Positions 17,873 to 25,735 of a stretch of DNA of 64,000 nt are shown piece by piece. Position numbers and translations under genes: made by a program. The stretch's first letter is position 1, and the number at the start of each line of letters is the position of its first letter. Below the pieces are notes generated by a model. The model saw only the letters and a list, made by a program, of their open reading frames with translations, searched no databases and was not told the DNA's origin. Source of the stretch: Pseudarthrobacter siccitolerans. Its GTDB lineage: Bacteria; Actinomycetota; Actinomycetes; Actinomycetales; Micrococcaceae. The stretch spans positions 3,782,001 through 3,846,000 of the forward strand of contig NZ_JAUSXB010000001.1 in the NCBI RefSeq assembly GCF_030823375.1, given 5' to 3'.

Positions 17873-18604
17873 CTAGGACAGGCGGGCCACATTCCGCCGG
17901 ACGGGGCGGCGTGCAGTTCCGTCGGAAAAGAGATCGGGGGAGGACGCCTGGATCCGCTTGATGTCGTCAAAGACGCCGCGAAGATGCAGCCGCAGGGAGT
18001 TGTCCGCATCTGCGAGGTTCCGAGCCTCCAAAGCGTCGACCACGGCGGTATGCTGCTCAATCAGCGTGGACACCGGCCGGGTGTCGATCAGGCTGAGCCG
18101 TCGGGCACGGTCCAGATGTGCCTTCGCGGAGTTGACTGCATTCCAGGCGGACTCATGCCCGGCCAAACGCAGCAGCTCACGGTGGAAATCCTCGTCCAGG
18201 CGGAAGAACTCTTCGATGTCGCCACTGGCCTCGGCCTCACGCTGGCCGGCCAGGATGTCCCGAAGGCCAGCCACGGCGTCAGCATCCGCGGCGAAGTCAG
18301 TCAGTGAGGCGCATTCGATGGCTTCCCGGACAAACTGGGCCTCCGCAACGCGGGACAGGTCCACCAAGGAGACGAAGGAACCGATTTGCGGGAAGACCTG
18401 TACCAGGCCCTCCTCGCGCAGGAGAATCAGGCTCTCCCGGACGGGAGTGCGGCTGATGCCCATCTCCTGGGCCAGTTCATTCTCGGAGAGGGGTTCTCCG
18501 GGAGGCAGCTCCAGCGAGATGATCCGACGCCGGAGCGTCTCGAGCGTCTGGTCCCTTACGGACAGCCGCGGGGACGGAGCCTTTTCGCCTTTGCCTGATG
18601 CCAT
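17873..18604 (-). CDS. GntR family regulator, FadR/FCD subfamily
   Basis: 243 residues from ATG 18604. The N-terminal winged helix reads LRRRIISLELPPGEPLSENELAQEMGISRTPVRESLILLREEGLVQVFPQIG, the classic GntR DNA-binding block. The C-terminal two thirds (EAQFVREAIECASLTDFA, FFRLDEDFHRELLRLAGHESAW) form an FCD-type helical effector domain with the conserved Asp-x-x-Phe-His metal or ligand site. It is divergent from the sugar-acid operon starting at 18822, and repeats of ATGGTAG sit in the shared promoter. It is therefore most likely the operon's repressor, responding to a pathway intermediate such as a hexonate or KDG. Confidence 0.85.
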   Translation of the reverse strand: MASGKGEKAPSPRLSVRDQTLETLRRRIISLELPPGEPLSENELAQEMGISRTPVRESLILLREEGLVQVFPQIGSFVSLVDLSRVAEAQFVREAIECASLTDFAADADAVAGLRDILAGQREAEASGDIEEFFRLDEDFHRELLRLAGHESAWNAVNSAKAHLDRARRLSLIDTRPVSTLIEQHTAVVDALEARNLADADNSLRLHLRGVFDDIKRIQASSPDLFSDGTARRPVRRNVARLS

Positions 18605-18617
18605 GTATCCAGTGTAG

Positions 18618-18657
18618 CTACCATTGACAAACTAGAATGGTAGTGCTTGTATGGTAG
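18618..18657. promoter_or_regulatory. Probable GntR operator: three ATGGTAG/CTACCAT elements
   Basis: CTACCAT at 18618-18624, ATGGTAG at 18637-18643 and ATGGTAG at 18651-18657 lie between the divergent regulator and permease. The first two form an inverted repeat and the last two are direct repeats 14 bp apart. They overlap the promoter at 18624-18652, a placement that would block it. Binding by the adjacent GntR protein is inferred from position. Confidence 0.6.
18624..18652 (+). promoter_or_regulatory. Sigma-70-type promoter of the sugar-acid operon
   Basis: TTGACA (18624-18629) is separated by 17 bp from TTGTAT (18647-18652). The -35 is a perfect consensus and the -10 is reasonable. Transcription would start near 18659, leaving a leader of about 160 nt before the permease start at 18822. 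The operator elements overlap both hexamers. Confidence 0.6.
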
Positions 18658-18821
18658 TAAGAAATCAGCCGATCCGCAGGCCGAATGCCACTTCCGGGAA
18701 TAGTCTGGAAGCTACGGCAGGTAGGGCCCAAAAACCGCGACCTGCCCCTTATCCAAGGGCGGCAATCTTCGAAGCACACTCTCCCCAAACCCCCTTTTCA
18801 TCGCCTGCAAAGGAGCAACAG

Positions 18822-20243
18822 ATGACCGAGAGCATCGCGCCCCCTACTGCCAAGGCAGAGTCCCGCAGCACCAAGGACCTGGCCAAGGTGGCCGTTTCCG
18901 GCTGGTTGGGCACCGCCATGGAATTCATGGACTTTCAGCTTTATTCCCTGGCCGCGGCCATTGTTTTCAATAAGATCTTTTTCCCTGACGTCAGCCCGGT
19001 CATCGGCCTCATCGCTGCGATGGCGACCTACGGCGTCGGCTACGTTGCCCGCCTCGTGGGCGCTGTCTACTTTGGCCGCATGGGCGACAGGATCGGCCGC
19101 AAGAAGGTCCTCTTCATCACCATCGCGCTGATGGGTGCGTCCACCACGCTCATCGGCGTCCTGCCCACCTACGGCATGGTGGGCATCTGGGCGCCCATCC
19201 TCCTCGTGGCATTGCGACTGATCCAAGGCTTCGGTGCCGGCGCCGAAATCGCCGGCGCCACCGTGATGCTGGCGGAATACGCCCCGGCCCGCCGCCGCGG
19301 CCTGATTTCCTCGCTCGTCTGCCTCGGCACCAACTCCGGCACCCTCGCCGCCACCGCGCTCTGGGCCATCCTGGTGGCGGTACTCTCCGAGGACCAGCTG
19401 CTGACCTGGGGTTGGCGCTTGCCGTTCCTGGCAAGCTTCCTGCTGATGATCTTCGCCGTCTGGATCCGCCGCTCGCTCAAGGAGAGCCCGGTCTTCGAAC
19501 AGCGTGAGGACGTCGTCGATGGCGTCGCACTCGCCAAGCGCGACCTCGCCGCTGAACTAAACGCGTCCGCAGCAAACGAAGCAGACCAGCCCAAGCACCT
19601 GACCGAGTCCACCGGCACGATCGAAGCCGCGCTGCACCAGCGCAAGGGCAAGTCCTTCCTGATCGCACTCGGCCTCCGCTTCGGACAGGCCGGCAACTCA
19701 GGCCTCATCCAGACCTTCCTCATTGGCTATCTGGTCACGGTCCTGCTCATGAACAAGTCCGTCGGCACAACGGCCATCATGATTGGCTCGATCATCGGGT
19801 TCGCCACCATCCCGCTGGTCGGCATCCTGGGCGACCGCTTCGGCCGCCGGCCCCTGTACATCATCCTGAGCGCCACCACCGCCGTCTTCGCAATTCCCAT
19901 GATGCTCATGGTCACCAGTGGCAACCCGACCCTCGTCACCATCGCGATCGTGGCCGGCCTGAACCTGGGTGTGCTCAGCCTCTTCTCGATGGAGAGCGTC
20001 ACCATGGCCGAGTTCTTCGGAGCCCGCCCCCGCTTCACCCAACTCGCCCTGGCCAAGGAAATCGGCGGGATCCTCGCCACGGCCATCGGCCCGATCCTCG
20101 CCGCCACGCTGACTGCCGTCACCGGGCACTGGTGGCCGCTGGCCGCCATGCTCGTCGGCTACTCGCTGATCACGCTGCTCGCCGCAGTTGTTGGCCCCGA
20201 AGTCCGCGGCCGCGACATGGTCCGCCTGGAAGACGCCGCATGA
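18822..20243 (+). CDS. MHS-type MFS permease (probable sugar-acid:H+ symporter)
   Basis: 473 residues from ATG 18822, chosen because AAAGGAG lies 6 nt upstream; the open frame runs further upstream but without a ribosome site. About 12 membrane segments are visible. MFS signature motifs are present: GRMGDRIGRKKVLFIT in the loop between helices 2 and 3, and GDRFGRRPLYI in the second half. A charged central loop (about residues 220-265) separates the halves. Its position as first gene of the hexonate operon and its GntR control suggest uptake of the pathway substrate. Its stop overlaps the next gene (ATGA). Confidence 0.85.
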   Translation: MTESIAPPTAKAESRSTKDLAKVAVSGWLGTAMEFMDFQLYSLAAAIVFNKIFFPDVSPVIGLIAAMATYGVGYVARLVGAVYFGRMGDRIGRKKVLFITIALMGASTTLIGVLPTYGMVGIWAPILLVALRLIQGFGAGAEIAGATVMLAEYAPARRRGLISSLVCLGTNSGTLAATALWAILVAVLSEDQLLTWGWRLPFLASFLLMIFAVWIRRSLKESPVFEQREDVVDGVALAKRDLAAELNASAANEADQPKHLTESTGTIEAALHQRKGKSFLIALGLRFGQAGNSGLIQTFLIGYLVTVLLMNKSVGTTAIMIGSIIGFATIPLVGILGDRFGRRPLYIILSATTAVFAIPMMLMVTSGNPTLVTIAIVAGLNLGVLSLFSMESVTMAEFFGARPRFTQLALAKEIGGILATAIGPILAATLTAVTGHWWPLAAMLVGYSLITLLAAVVGPEVRGRDMVRLEDAA

Positions 20244-21265
20244 AAGCAGTAGTCGTCCACGGTGCCAACGACCTCCGCATCGACGAACGCCCCGAGCCCG
20301 TCGCCGGGCGGGGGGAGGTTGTCCTCGACGTCGAATGGGGCGGGATCTGCGGCTCCGACCTTTCCTACTGGCGCCACGGCGCCTCCGGGACCGCCCAGCT
20401 GAAGTCCCCGCTCGTCCTCGGCCACGAGGTGGCGGGCCGGATCGCCCAGCTGGGCGACGGCGTCGAAAACCTCGAGGTCGGCCAGCCGGTCACCGTCCAT
20501 CCCGCGGAACTCGTGGGGGACGGGATCATGCCGGAACGGCTCAGCGGCCGGACCAACCTGTACCCCCGGATCCGGTACTTCGGATCGGCAGCCTTCGATC
20601 CGCACACCGACGGCGGTTTCAGCGAACGGAAGCTGGTCCGCGCGTCGCAGATCCGTCCGCTTCCCGACGGCGTGGACACACTGCGCGGGGCACTTGCTGA
20701 ACCGCTCGCCGTCGCACTTCACTCGGTGGGCCGGGCGGGTTCGCTGACCGGCCGCGACGTGCTGGTCAACGGCGCCGGGCCGATCGGCTCCCTGGTGGTC
20801 GCGGCTGCCAGGTACGCCGGGGCACGGACCGTCATCGCCACGGACATCAACGATGCCTCGTTGCGGATCGCAAAGGCCATGGGCGCCGACGAGGTCCGCA
20901 ATTTATCCGACGGAGCAACGCTGCCGGAGGATGTGGAGCTCGTGTTCGAGGCCACGGGGATCCCCACCGTACTGGGCGGCATCCTCCGGGCCACCGCCCG
21001 GGGAGGCACGCTCGTCCAGGTGGGCAACCTGCCCGGAGCCCCGGCTCCGGCCGCCCTCGGGGATCTCGTGACGCGGGAAATCACGTGGATCGGCTCGTAC
21101 CGGTTCGCGGACGAGATCACCGACGCGCTCAAGGCCATGTCCGACGGCCTGGACGTCTCACCCGTCATCACCCACAAGTTCGGCATCGACCAGGCCGCGG
21201 AAGCCATGCAGGTCTCCGCGGACCCTGCCGCCGGCAGCAGCAAGGTTATGCTCCGCCTCTCCTGA
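20240..21265 (+). CDS. Zinc-type medium-chain dehydrogenase, L-idonate/L-gulonate 5-dehydrogenase-like
   Basis: 341 residues from ATG 20240 (ATGA overlap with the permease). Catalytic zinc ligands are seen in [11 protein letters not shown] and GHEVAG. The NAD-binding [13 protein letters not shown] is near residue 175. [21 protein letters not shown] closely resembles IdnD (L-idonate 5-dehydrogenase). The four-cysteine structural zinc loop is absent; the region reads [17 protein letters not shown] instead. In this operon, oxidation of L-gulonate at C5 to D-fructuronate would feed the reductase and dehydratase downstream, whereas 5-ketogluconate from L-idonate would need an enzyme not seen here. 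So the substrate is L-gulonate by inference. Confidence 0.8.
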   Translation: MKAVVVHGANDLRIDERPEPVAGRGEVVLDVEWGGICGSDLSYWRHGASGTAQLKSPLVLGHEVAGRIAQLGDGVENLEVGQPVTVHPAELVGDGIMPERLSGRTNLYPRIRYFGSAAFDPHTDGGFSERKLVRASQIRPLPDGVDTLRGALAEPLAVALHSVGRAGSLTGRDVLVNGAGPIGSLVVAAARYAGARTVIATDINDASLRIAKAMGADEVRNLSDGATLPEDVELVFEATGIPTVLGGILRATARGGTLVQVGNLPGAPAPAALGDLVTREITWIGSYRFADEITDALKAMSDGLDVSPVITHKFGIDQAAEAMQVSADPAAGSSKVMLRLS

Positions 21266-21277
21266 CCCAAACCAAGG

Positions 21278-21321
21278 AGCAGCAGATGGCGTTCTGGGGG
21301 CTCAAAACGCCATCTGCTGCT
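21278..21321. repeat. Dispersed hairpin family, copy 2 (inside the operon)
   Basis: Left arm 21278-21293 and right arm 21306-21321 form a 16-bp perfect stem around a 12-nt loop (CTGGGGGCTCAA). The right side continues as GCTACCTACTTG, matching copy 1 (GCTACTTACTTG). It sits in the 94-bp gap between the dehydrogenase stop and the ManD start, the only real gap in this operon. It may affect mRNA stability or relative expression. Confidence 0.8.
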
Positions 21322-21359
21322 ACCTACTTGCAATGCCCGACACACAAAAGGACCCACCA

Positions 21360-22571
21360 GTGAAGATCACCGACGCACGGGTAGTGGTTTCGTCGCCAGG
21401 ACGGAACTACGTCACGCTCGTTATCGAAACCGAGGACGGCATCACCGGCATCGGCGATGCCACCCTCAACGGCCGCGAGCTGGCAGTAGCCTCCTACCTG
21501 GCCGACCACCTTTGCCCGCTGCTGATCGGCCGGGACGCCCGCCGGATCGAAGACGCCTGGCAGTACTTTTACAAGGGTGCCTACTGGCGCCGCGGACCGG
21601 TGACCATGACTGCGATTGCCGCCATCGACGTCGCGCTGTGGGATATCAAGGGCAAGGCCGCAGGCATGCCCGTCTACGAACTCCTGGGCGGCGCGGCCCG
21701 CGAAGGTGTTATGGTCTACGGCCACGCCAGCGGTTCCACTGTGGAGGACCTCAGCGCTGACTTTCAGCACCACCTGGACCTCGGCTACAGGGCGATCCGC
21801 GCCCAGGCCGCCGTGCCCGGACTGGAGAAGACCTACGGGATCGCGCCCGTGGACGGCAAGCTCTACGAGCCGGCCAGCGGCAACGTCCCGCAGGAGGACA
21901 CCTGGGAGACGACGGCCTACCTGGACTTCGCGCCGAAAATGATGGCGCATGTGCGTGAAGAGTTTGGCTACGGCGTGCACGTCCTGCACGACGTGCACCA
22001 CCGCCTGACGCCCATCGAGGCTGGCCGGCTGGGCGCCTCGCTGGAGCAGTACCGGCCCTTCTGGATCGAGGACCCGACGCCGGCCGAGGACCAGTCCGCG
22101 TTCCGCCTGATCCGCCAGCACACCACCACGCCCATCGCCGTTGGCGAGGTGTTTAACTCGATCTGGGACTGCCAGCAGCTGATCACCGAACGGCTGATCG
22201 ACTACATCCGCACCTCCGTCTCGCACGCCGGCGGCATCACGCACTTGCGCCGGATCTTCTCCCTCGCCGACCTGTACGGCGTGCGCTCCGGTTCGCATGG
22301 CGCCGGTGATCTCTCTCCGGCCTCCTTCGCCGCGGCCCTGCACGTGGACATGAGCATCCCCAACTTCGGCATCCAGGAATACATGGGCCACAGGGATCCC
22401 GCCGGCGAGGTCTTCAAGACCTCCTACACCTTCAACGACGGCTACATGCACCCCGGTGATGCACCCGGCATCGGCGTGGAGTTCGACGAGGAAGCCGCCG
22501 CGCGGTTCCCCTTCGACCCGAAATACCTGCCGGTCAACCGCCGGCTCGACGGATCGGTGCACGACTGGTGA
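21360..22571 (+). CDS. manD: D-mannonate dehydratase, enolase superfamily (ManD)
   Basis: 403 residues from GTG 21360, preferred to an in-frame ATG at 21333 because AAAGGA precedes it by about 10 nt and the N terminus then reads [20 protein letters not shown], as homologues do. Enolase-superfamily motifs are visible: HDVHHRLTP with the metal Asp and catalytic His, [10 protein letters not shown] and GEVFNSIWD for the other metal ligands, and [11 protein letters not shown] further on. [18 protein letters not shown] is a ManD-subgroup block. It dehydrates D-mannonate to 2-keto-3-deoxy-D-gluconate. From memory, Ala in HGAGDLSP marks efficient enzymes, where RspA-type ones have Pro; unverified. 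Confidence 0.9.
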   Translation: MKITDARVVVSSPGRNYVTLVIETEDGITGIGDATLNGRELAVASYLADHLCPLLIGRDARRIEDAWQYFYKGAYWRRGPVTMTAIAAIDVALWDIKGKAAGMPVYELLGGAAREGVMVYGHASGSTVEDLSADFQHHLDLGYRAIRAQAAVPGLEKTYGIAPVDGKLYEPASGNVPQEDTWETTAYLDFAPKMMAHVREEFGYGVHVLHDVHHRLTPIEAGRLGASLEQYRPFWIEDPTPAEDQSAFRLIRQHTTTPIAVGEVFNSIWDCQQLITERLIDYIRTSVSHAGGITHLRRIFSLADLYGVRSGSHGAGDLSPASFAAALHVDMSIPNFGIQEYMGHRDPAGEVFKTSYTFNDGYMHPGDAPGIGVEFDEEAAARFPFDPKYLPVNRRLDGSVHDW

Positions 22572-23572
22572 ACGGCGCCAAGCACGATAACTTCGATGTG
22601 GTGGTGATGGGGGAGATCCTCGTCGAAGTAGCCACCGACCTCCCCTTCGCCCACGGCGTCCCGGCGCAGCTGGGCATCTCGGGGGACGCGCTCAACGTGG
22701 CAGCCGCGTCAGCCGCGGCCGGCGCCAGCGTGGGCCTGCTGGCCGTGCTGACCGACGACGACCTGGGCCAGTCGATTGCTGCCAGGATCGCGGAACTGGG
22801 CATCTCCACGGACCTCCTGAAGTACCGCCAGGGGCAGCAGGGCGTTTACCTGGTGCACAGCGACCCCGAAGGCCAGCGCGAATTCTCCTACGCCCGCAAC
22901 GGCAGTGTCGGGTCCTCGCTCGGCCCGGATGACGTCGACCCCCGCGTCTTCCAGTCAGCGGGGGCCGTGGTGGCGGGCGGCATCGCCTGCGCCATTTCGA
23001 CGACGTCCCGCGCCGCCGTCGTCAAAGCCGCCTCCCTCGCCCGGCGCTTTGTGTTTGATCCCAACTTCCGTCCCCGCCTCACCACTGTGGAGGACGCGGC
23101 GGCGGTGCTTGCCGAGCTGGCGCCGCAAGCTTTCCTGGTCACGCCCTCCTTTCCCGGCGAAACCAGCATGTTGCTGGGCACTTCCACACCACGGGAAGCG
23201 GCAGCCAGACTCCGCTCCATGCGTACGGAACTTGTGGCCGTCACGTGCGGTGCGGAAGGCGTCCAACTGGAATGGGACGGGGATTCCGCGTGGATCCCTG
23301 CCGTCCCGGCTCCGGCAGTGGTGGACCAGACCGGGGCGGGCGACGCCTTCGTGGGTACGCTGACCGCCCGCCTGGTGCTCGGTGACAGCTTCCCGACGGC
23401 GGCCCGTTACGGTGCAGCGGCATCCTCGCTGGTGGTGGGCGGCAAGGGCGGAACAGGGTTCATCCCGACGTTCGAGCAGACCCGCAAGCACGCCGCGACT
23501 GGAACCCCCGCGACCGCCACGTCCGCAAAAGCGGCAAACGCTGTGGAAGGAGCCGTGTCATCGCACGCCTGA
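22568..23572 (+). CDS. kdgK: 2-keto-3-deoxygluconate kinase (PfkB family)
   Basis: 334 residues from GTG 22568, overlapping the ManD stop (GTGA). PfkB signatures are visible: the N-terminal [17 protein letters not shown] and GGDALN-type [15 protein letters not shown], and the C-terminal [17 protein letters not shown], whose Asp is the catalytic base. [10 protein letters not shown] at about residue 160 is typical of KDG kinases. It phosphorylates KDG to KDPG with ATP in the cytoplasm. The C-terminal ~30 residues ([18 protein letters not shown]) are a low-complexity tail. The stop lies inside the beginning of the next gene. Confidence 0.85.
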   Translation: MNGAKHDNFDVVVMGEILVEVATDLPFAHGVPAQLGISGDALNVAAASAAAGASVGLLAVLTDDDLGQSIAARIAELGISTDLLKYRQGQQGVYLVHSDPEGQREFSYARNGSVGSSLGPDDVDPRVFQSAGAVVAGGIACAISTTSRAAVVKAASLARRFVFDPNFRPRLTTVEDAAAVLAELAPQAFLVTPSFPGETSMLLGTSTPREAAARLRSMRTELVAVTCGAEGVQLEWDGDSAWIPAVPAPAVVDQTGAGDAFVGTLTARLVLGDSFPTAARYGAAASSLVVGGKGGTGFIPTFEQTRKHAATGTPATATSAKAANAVEGAVSSHA

Positions 23573-25026
23573 ACCTCGCGACGCTCTCGGCCGGCGGGCA
23601 GCAGGCCGCGCTGCAGCGGGACAAGCTGCAGCCTGGAATCGTCCACCTCGGGCTTGGCGCCTTCGCCCGTGCCCACACCGCGGTCTTCACCGAGGACGCG
23701 ATGCTGGCTTCCGGTGACTTTGAGTGGGGGATCGTCGGCGTCACCCAGCGTTCGGACACGGTGGCCCGTCAGCTGGCACCCCAGGACGGGCTGTTCACGG
23801 TGGCCGAACGAGGCGATGGTGCGGCACCGGCGCGCGTGGTCTCAAGCATTGTCGAAGCCATCTCCGGCCGGGACAACCCGCAGGACGTCGTGGACCGCAT
23901 CGCAGCGCCGGCAACCCGGATCGTCACCCTCACCGTCACCGAGAAGGGGTACCGGTTCGATCCCGTCACCGGCATCCTCAACGGTAACGATCCGGAGGTC
24001 CAGGCAGATCTGGCAGGGAGGCCTCCGCTGACCGTCGTCGGCCAGATCGCCCGGGGCCTGCAGCGGCGGGCCCGCAGCGGCGCGGGGCCGATCACCGTGG
24101 TGTCCTGCGACAACCTGCCCGGCAACGGCGAACTGACCGGCACCCTGGTCCGTGGGTTCGCGGCTGCCCTGCCGGCAGTGGAAAGCGAACCCCTGCTGGC
24201 CTGGGTGAAAGGCAACGTCACGTTCCCCAGCACCATGGTGGACCGGATGGTCCCCGCCACTACCGAAGGCGACCTTGTCGCCGTCGAACGCGAACTTGGC
24301 CTGCGGGACGAAGCCGCCGTAGTGGCCGAGCCCTTCAGGCAGTGGGTCATCGAGGACAACTTTGCCGCCGGCCGCCCCCGCTGGGAGGACGCCGGTGCAC
24401 TGTTCAGCTCCGACGTCGCCGCCTGGGAGGCGGCAAAGCTGCGCCTGCTCAACGCCAGCCACTCCATGCTGGCCTACCTCGGACTGGTGGCCGGCAAGGA
24501 AACCATCAGCGACGCCGTTGCCGAGCCCCTCTTCCTTACCGCCTGCCGGAGCATGATGGTGGAGGAAGCGCTTCCGACCATCACCCTGCCGCCCGAACTG
24601 GACGGCGACCGGTACTGCGCCGACGTGCTGGCACGTTTCGCGAACCCCGCCCTGGGCCACACCACCGCCAAGGTGGGCAGCGACGGCTCCCAGAAGATCG
24701 GGCTGCGCCTGCTGCCCACCATTAGTGGGATGCTCGACGCCGGGCGGCAGCCGCGATGGGCTGCCCTGGCAATTGCCGCCTGGATGCACCGGGTGGCCAC
24801 CGCAGCACCGGCGGACCTGAACGATCCGCTGGCCGCAGAACTTCAGGCCGCGCTGCCCGCGACCCGTACGGCAGCCACCGTTGTTCCTGCGCTGTTGGGT
24901 TTCCGCCCCATTTTCGACCAGAACCTGGTACAGCATGAGGGTTTCACCGAACTGCTGCTGCACTGGTACCGCACCCTTGAGACCGACGGGCTGGAAGGCC
25001 TGGGAAACGAGATCAATCATGGCTGA
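23560..25026 (+). CDS. uxuB: D-fructuronate reductase / mannitol dehydrogenase family, non-canonical start
   Basis: Family length (488 residues) and the N-terminal Rossmann motif IVHLGLGAFARAHTAVF require translation to begin near 23560. No ATG, GTG or TTG occurs in frame before ATG 23701, which would delete that motif. The best-placed codon is ATC 23560, with AAGGAG at 23547-23552 and 7-nt spacing; CTG 23569 (overlapping the kdgK stop as CTGA) is the alternative. Further family blocks: VVSCDNLPGNG near residue 185, and KGNVTFPSTMVDRMVP near 220, with the mannitol-dehydrogenase catalytic Lys region KIGLRLLP near 380. It interconverts D-fructuronate and D-mannonate using NAD(H). Confidence 0.8.
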   Translation: MARLNLATLSAGGQQAALQRDKLQPGIVHLGLGAFARAHTAVFTEDAMLASGDFEWGIVGVTQRSDTVARQLAPQDGLFTVAERGDGAAPARVVSSIVEAISGRDNPQDVVDRIAAPATRIVTLTVTEKGYRFDPVTGILNGNDPEVQADLAGRPPLTVVGQIARGLQRRARSGAGPITVVSCDNLPGNGELTGTLVRGFAAALPAVESEPLLAWVKGNVTFPSTMVDRMVPATTEGDLVAVERELGLRDEAAVVAEPFRQWVIEDNFAAGRPRWEDAGALFSSDVAAWEAAKLRLLNASHSMLAYLGLVAGKETISDAVAEPLFLTACRSMMVEEALPTITLPPELDGDRYCADVLARFANPALGHTTAKVGSDGSQKIGLRLLPTISGMLDAGRQPRWAALAIAAWMHRVATAAPADLNDPLAAELQAALPATRTAATVVPALLGFRPIFDQNLVQHEGFTELLLHWYRTLETDGLEGLGNEINHG

Positions 25027-25645
25027 CGCATCCGGCGTCCTGCGCATTTCACCAGTCATCCCGGTGGTCACCATTGACGACCCCCAGGACGCGGTGCCGC
25101 TGGCCCGGGCCCTCGCCGACGGGGGAGTGAAGATCATCGAACTTACGCTCCGGACCGAGTCCGCCCTGACCTCGCTCAAACTGATCGCCAACGAGGTGCC
25201 GGACATCCTGGTGGGTGCCGGAACCATCCTCACCCCCGCACAGGCCGACGACGCCGTGGCAGCAGGCGCGCAGTTCCTGGTGAGTCCCGGGGTAACCCCC
25301 GCCCTGCTCACCTCCATGCTCAGCCTGGACGTCCCGGTACTTCCCGGCGTGGCCACCGTGGGGGAGGTCATGGCGGTCCTGGAAAGTGGCCTGGACTCCA
25401 TGAAGTTCTTCCCTGCGGGACCGGCCGGCGGGCCCAACTACCTGGCGGCGATCGGCGCGCCTATTCCCCACGTCCAGTTCTGCCCCACCGGCGGAATCAG
25501 CCTCAGCACGGCGCCCGACTACTTGAAACTGCCCAACGTTTCCTGCGTCGGCGGCAGTTGGCTGACTCCGGCGTCCGCCGTCGCGGCCAAGGACTGGGGC
25601 AGGATTTCCAGCCTGGCCAGCGAGGTCGCGGCCCTCGGGCTGTAA
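25019..25645 (+). CDS. eda: KDPG aldolase (2-keto-3-deoxy-6-phosphogluconate aldolase)
   Basis: 208 residues from ATG 25019, overlapping the previous gene by 8 bp. The class I aldolase pattern is clear: ISPVIPVVTIDDP at the N terminus, IIELTLRT carrying the catalytic Glu, GAGTILTPAQADDAVAAGAQFLVSPG, and SMKFFPAGPAGG with the Schiff-base Lys. FCPTGGIS and VSCVGGSWLTP form the phosphate-binding end. It cleaves KDPG to pyruvate and glyceraldehyde 3-phosphate and closes the operon. The third dispersed hairpin follows 14 bp after the stop. Confidence 0.92.
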   Translation: MADASGVLRISPVIPVVTIDDPQDAVPLARALADGGVKIIELTLRTESALTSLKLIANEVPDILVGAGTILTPAQADDAVAAGAQFLVSPGVTPALLTSMLSLDVPVLPGVATVGEVMAVLESGLDSMKFFPAGPAGGPNYLAAIGAPIPHVQFCPTGGISLSTAPDYLKLPNVSCVGGSWLTPASAVAAKDWGRISSLASEVAALGL

Positions 25646-25659
25646 TTCATTCAAAAGTA

Positions 25660-25707
25660 GTAGCGGCAACTGCCGTTCTGACGCTTCAGAACGGCAGTTG
25701 CCGCTAC
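25660..25707. repeat. Dispersed hairpin family, copy 3
   Basis: Left arm 25660-25677 and right arm 25690-25707 form an 18-bp perfect stem around a 12-nt loop (CTGACGCTTCAG), which can pair further as CTGA/TCAG. The right arm AACGGCAGTTGCCGCTAC aligns with copies 1 and 2 over 18 positions. It lies between the convergent ends of eda and the TerC gene. Confidence 0.85.
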
Positions 25708-25735
25708 CGCTGTTGGGTGCGTGTGGGGGACCGCG

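Noticed and set aside
18651..18821. Upstream extension of the MHS permease to 18651
   Set aside because: It would begin inside the promoter/operator region; the ribosome site AAAGGAG points to ATG 18822.
23701..25026. ATG 23701 as the start of the fructuronate reductase
   Set aside because: It would remove about 47 residues including the NAD-binding GLGAFARAH motif. The gene needs an earlier, non-canonical start.
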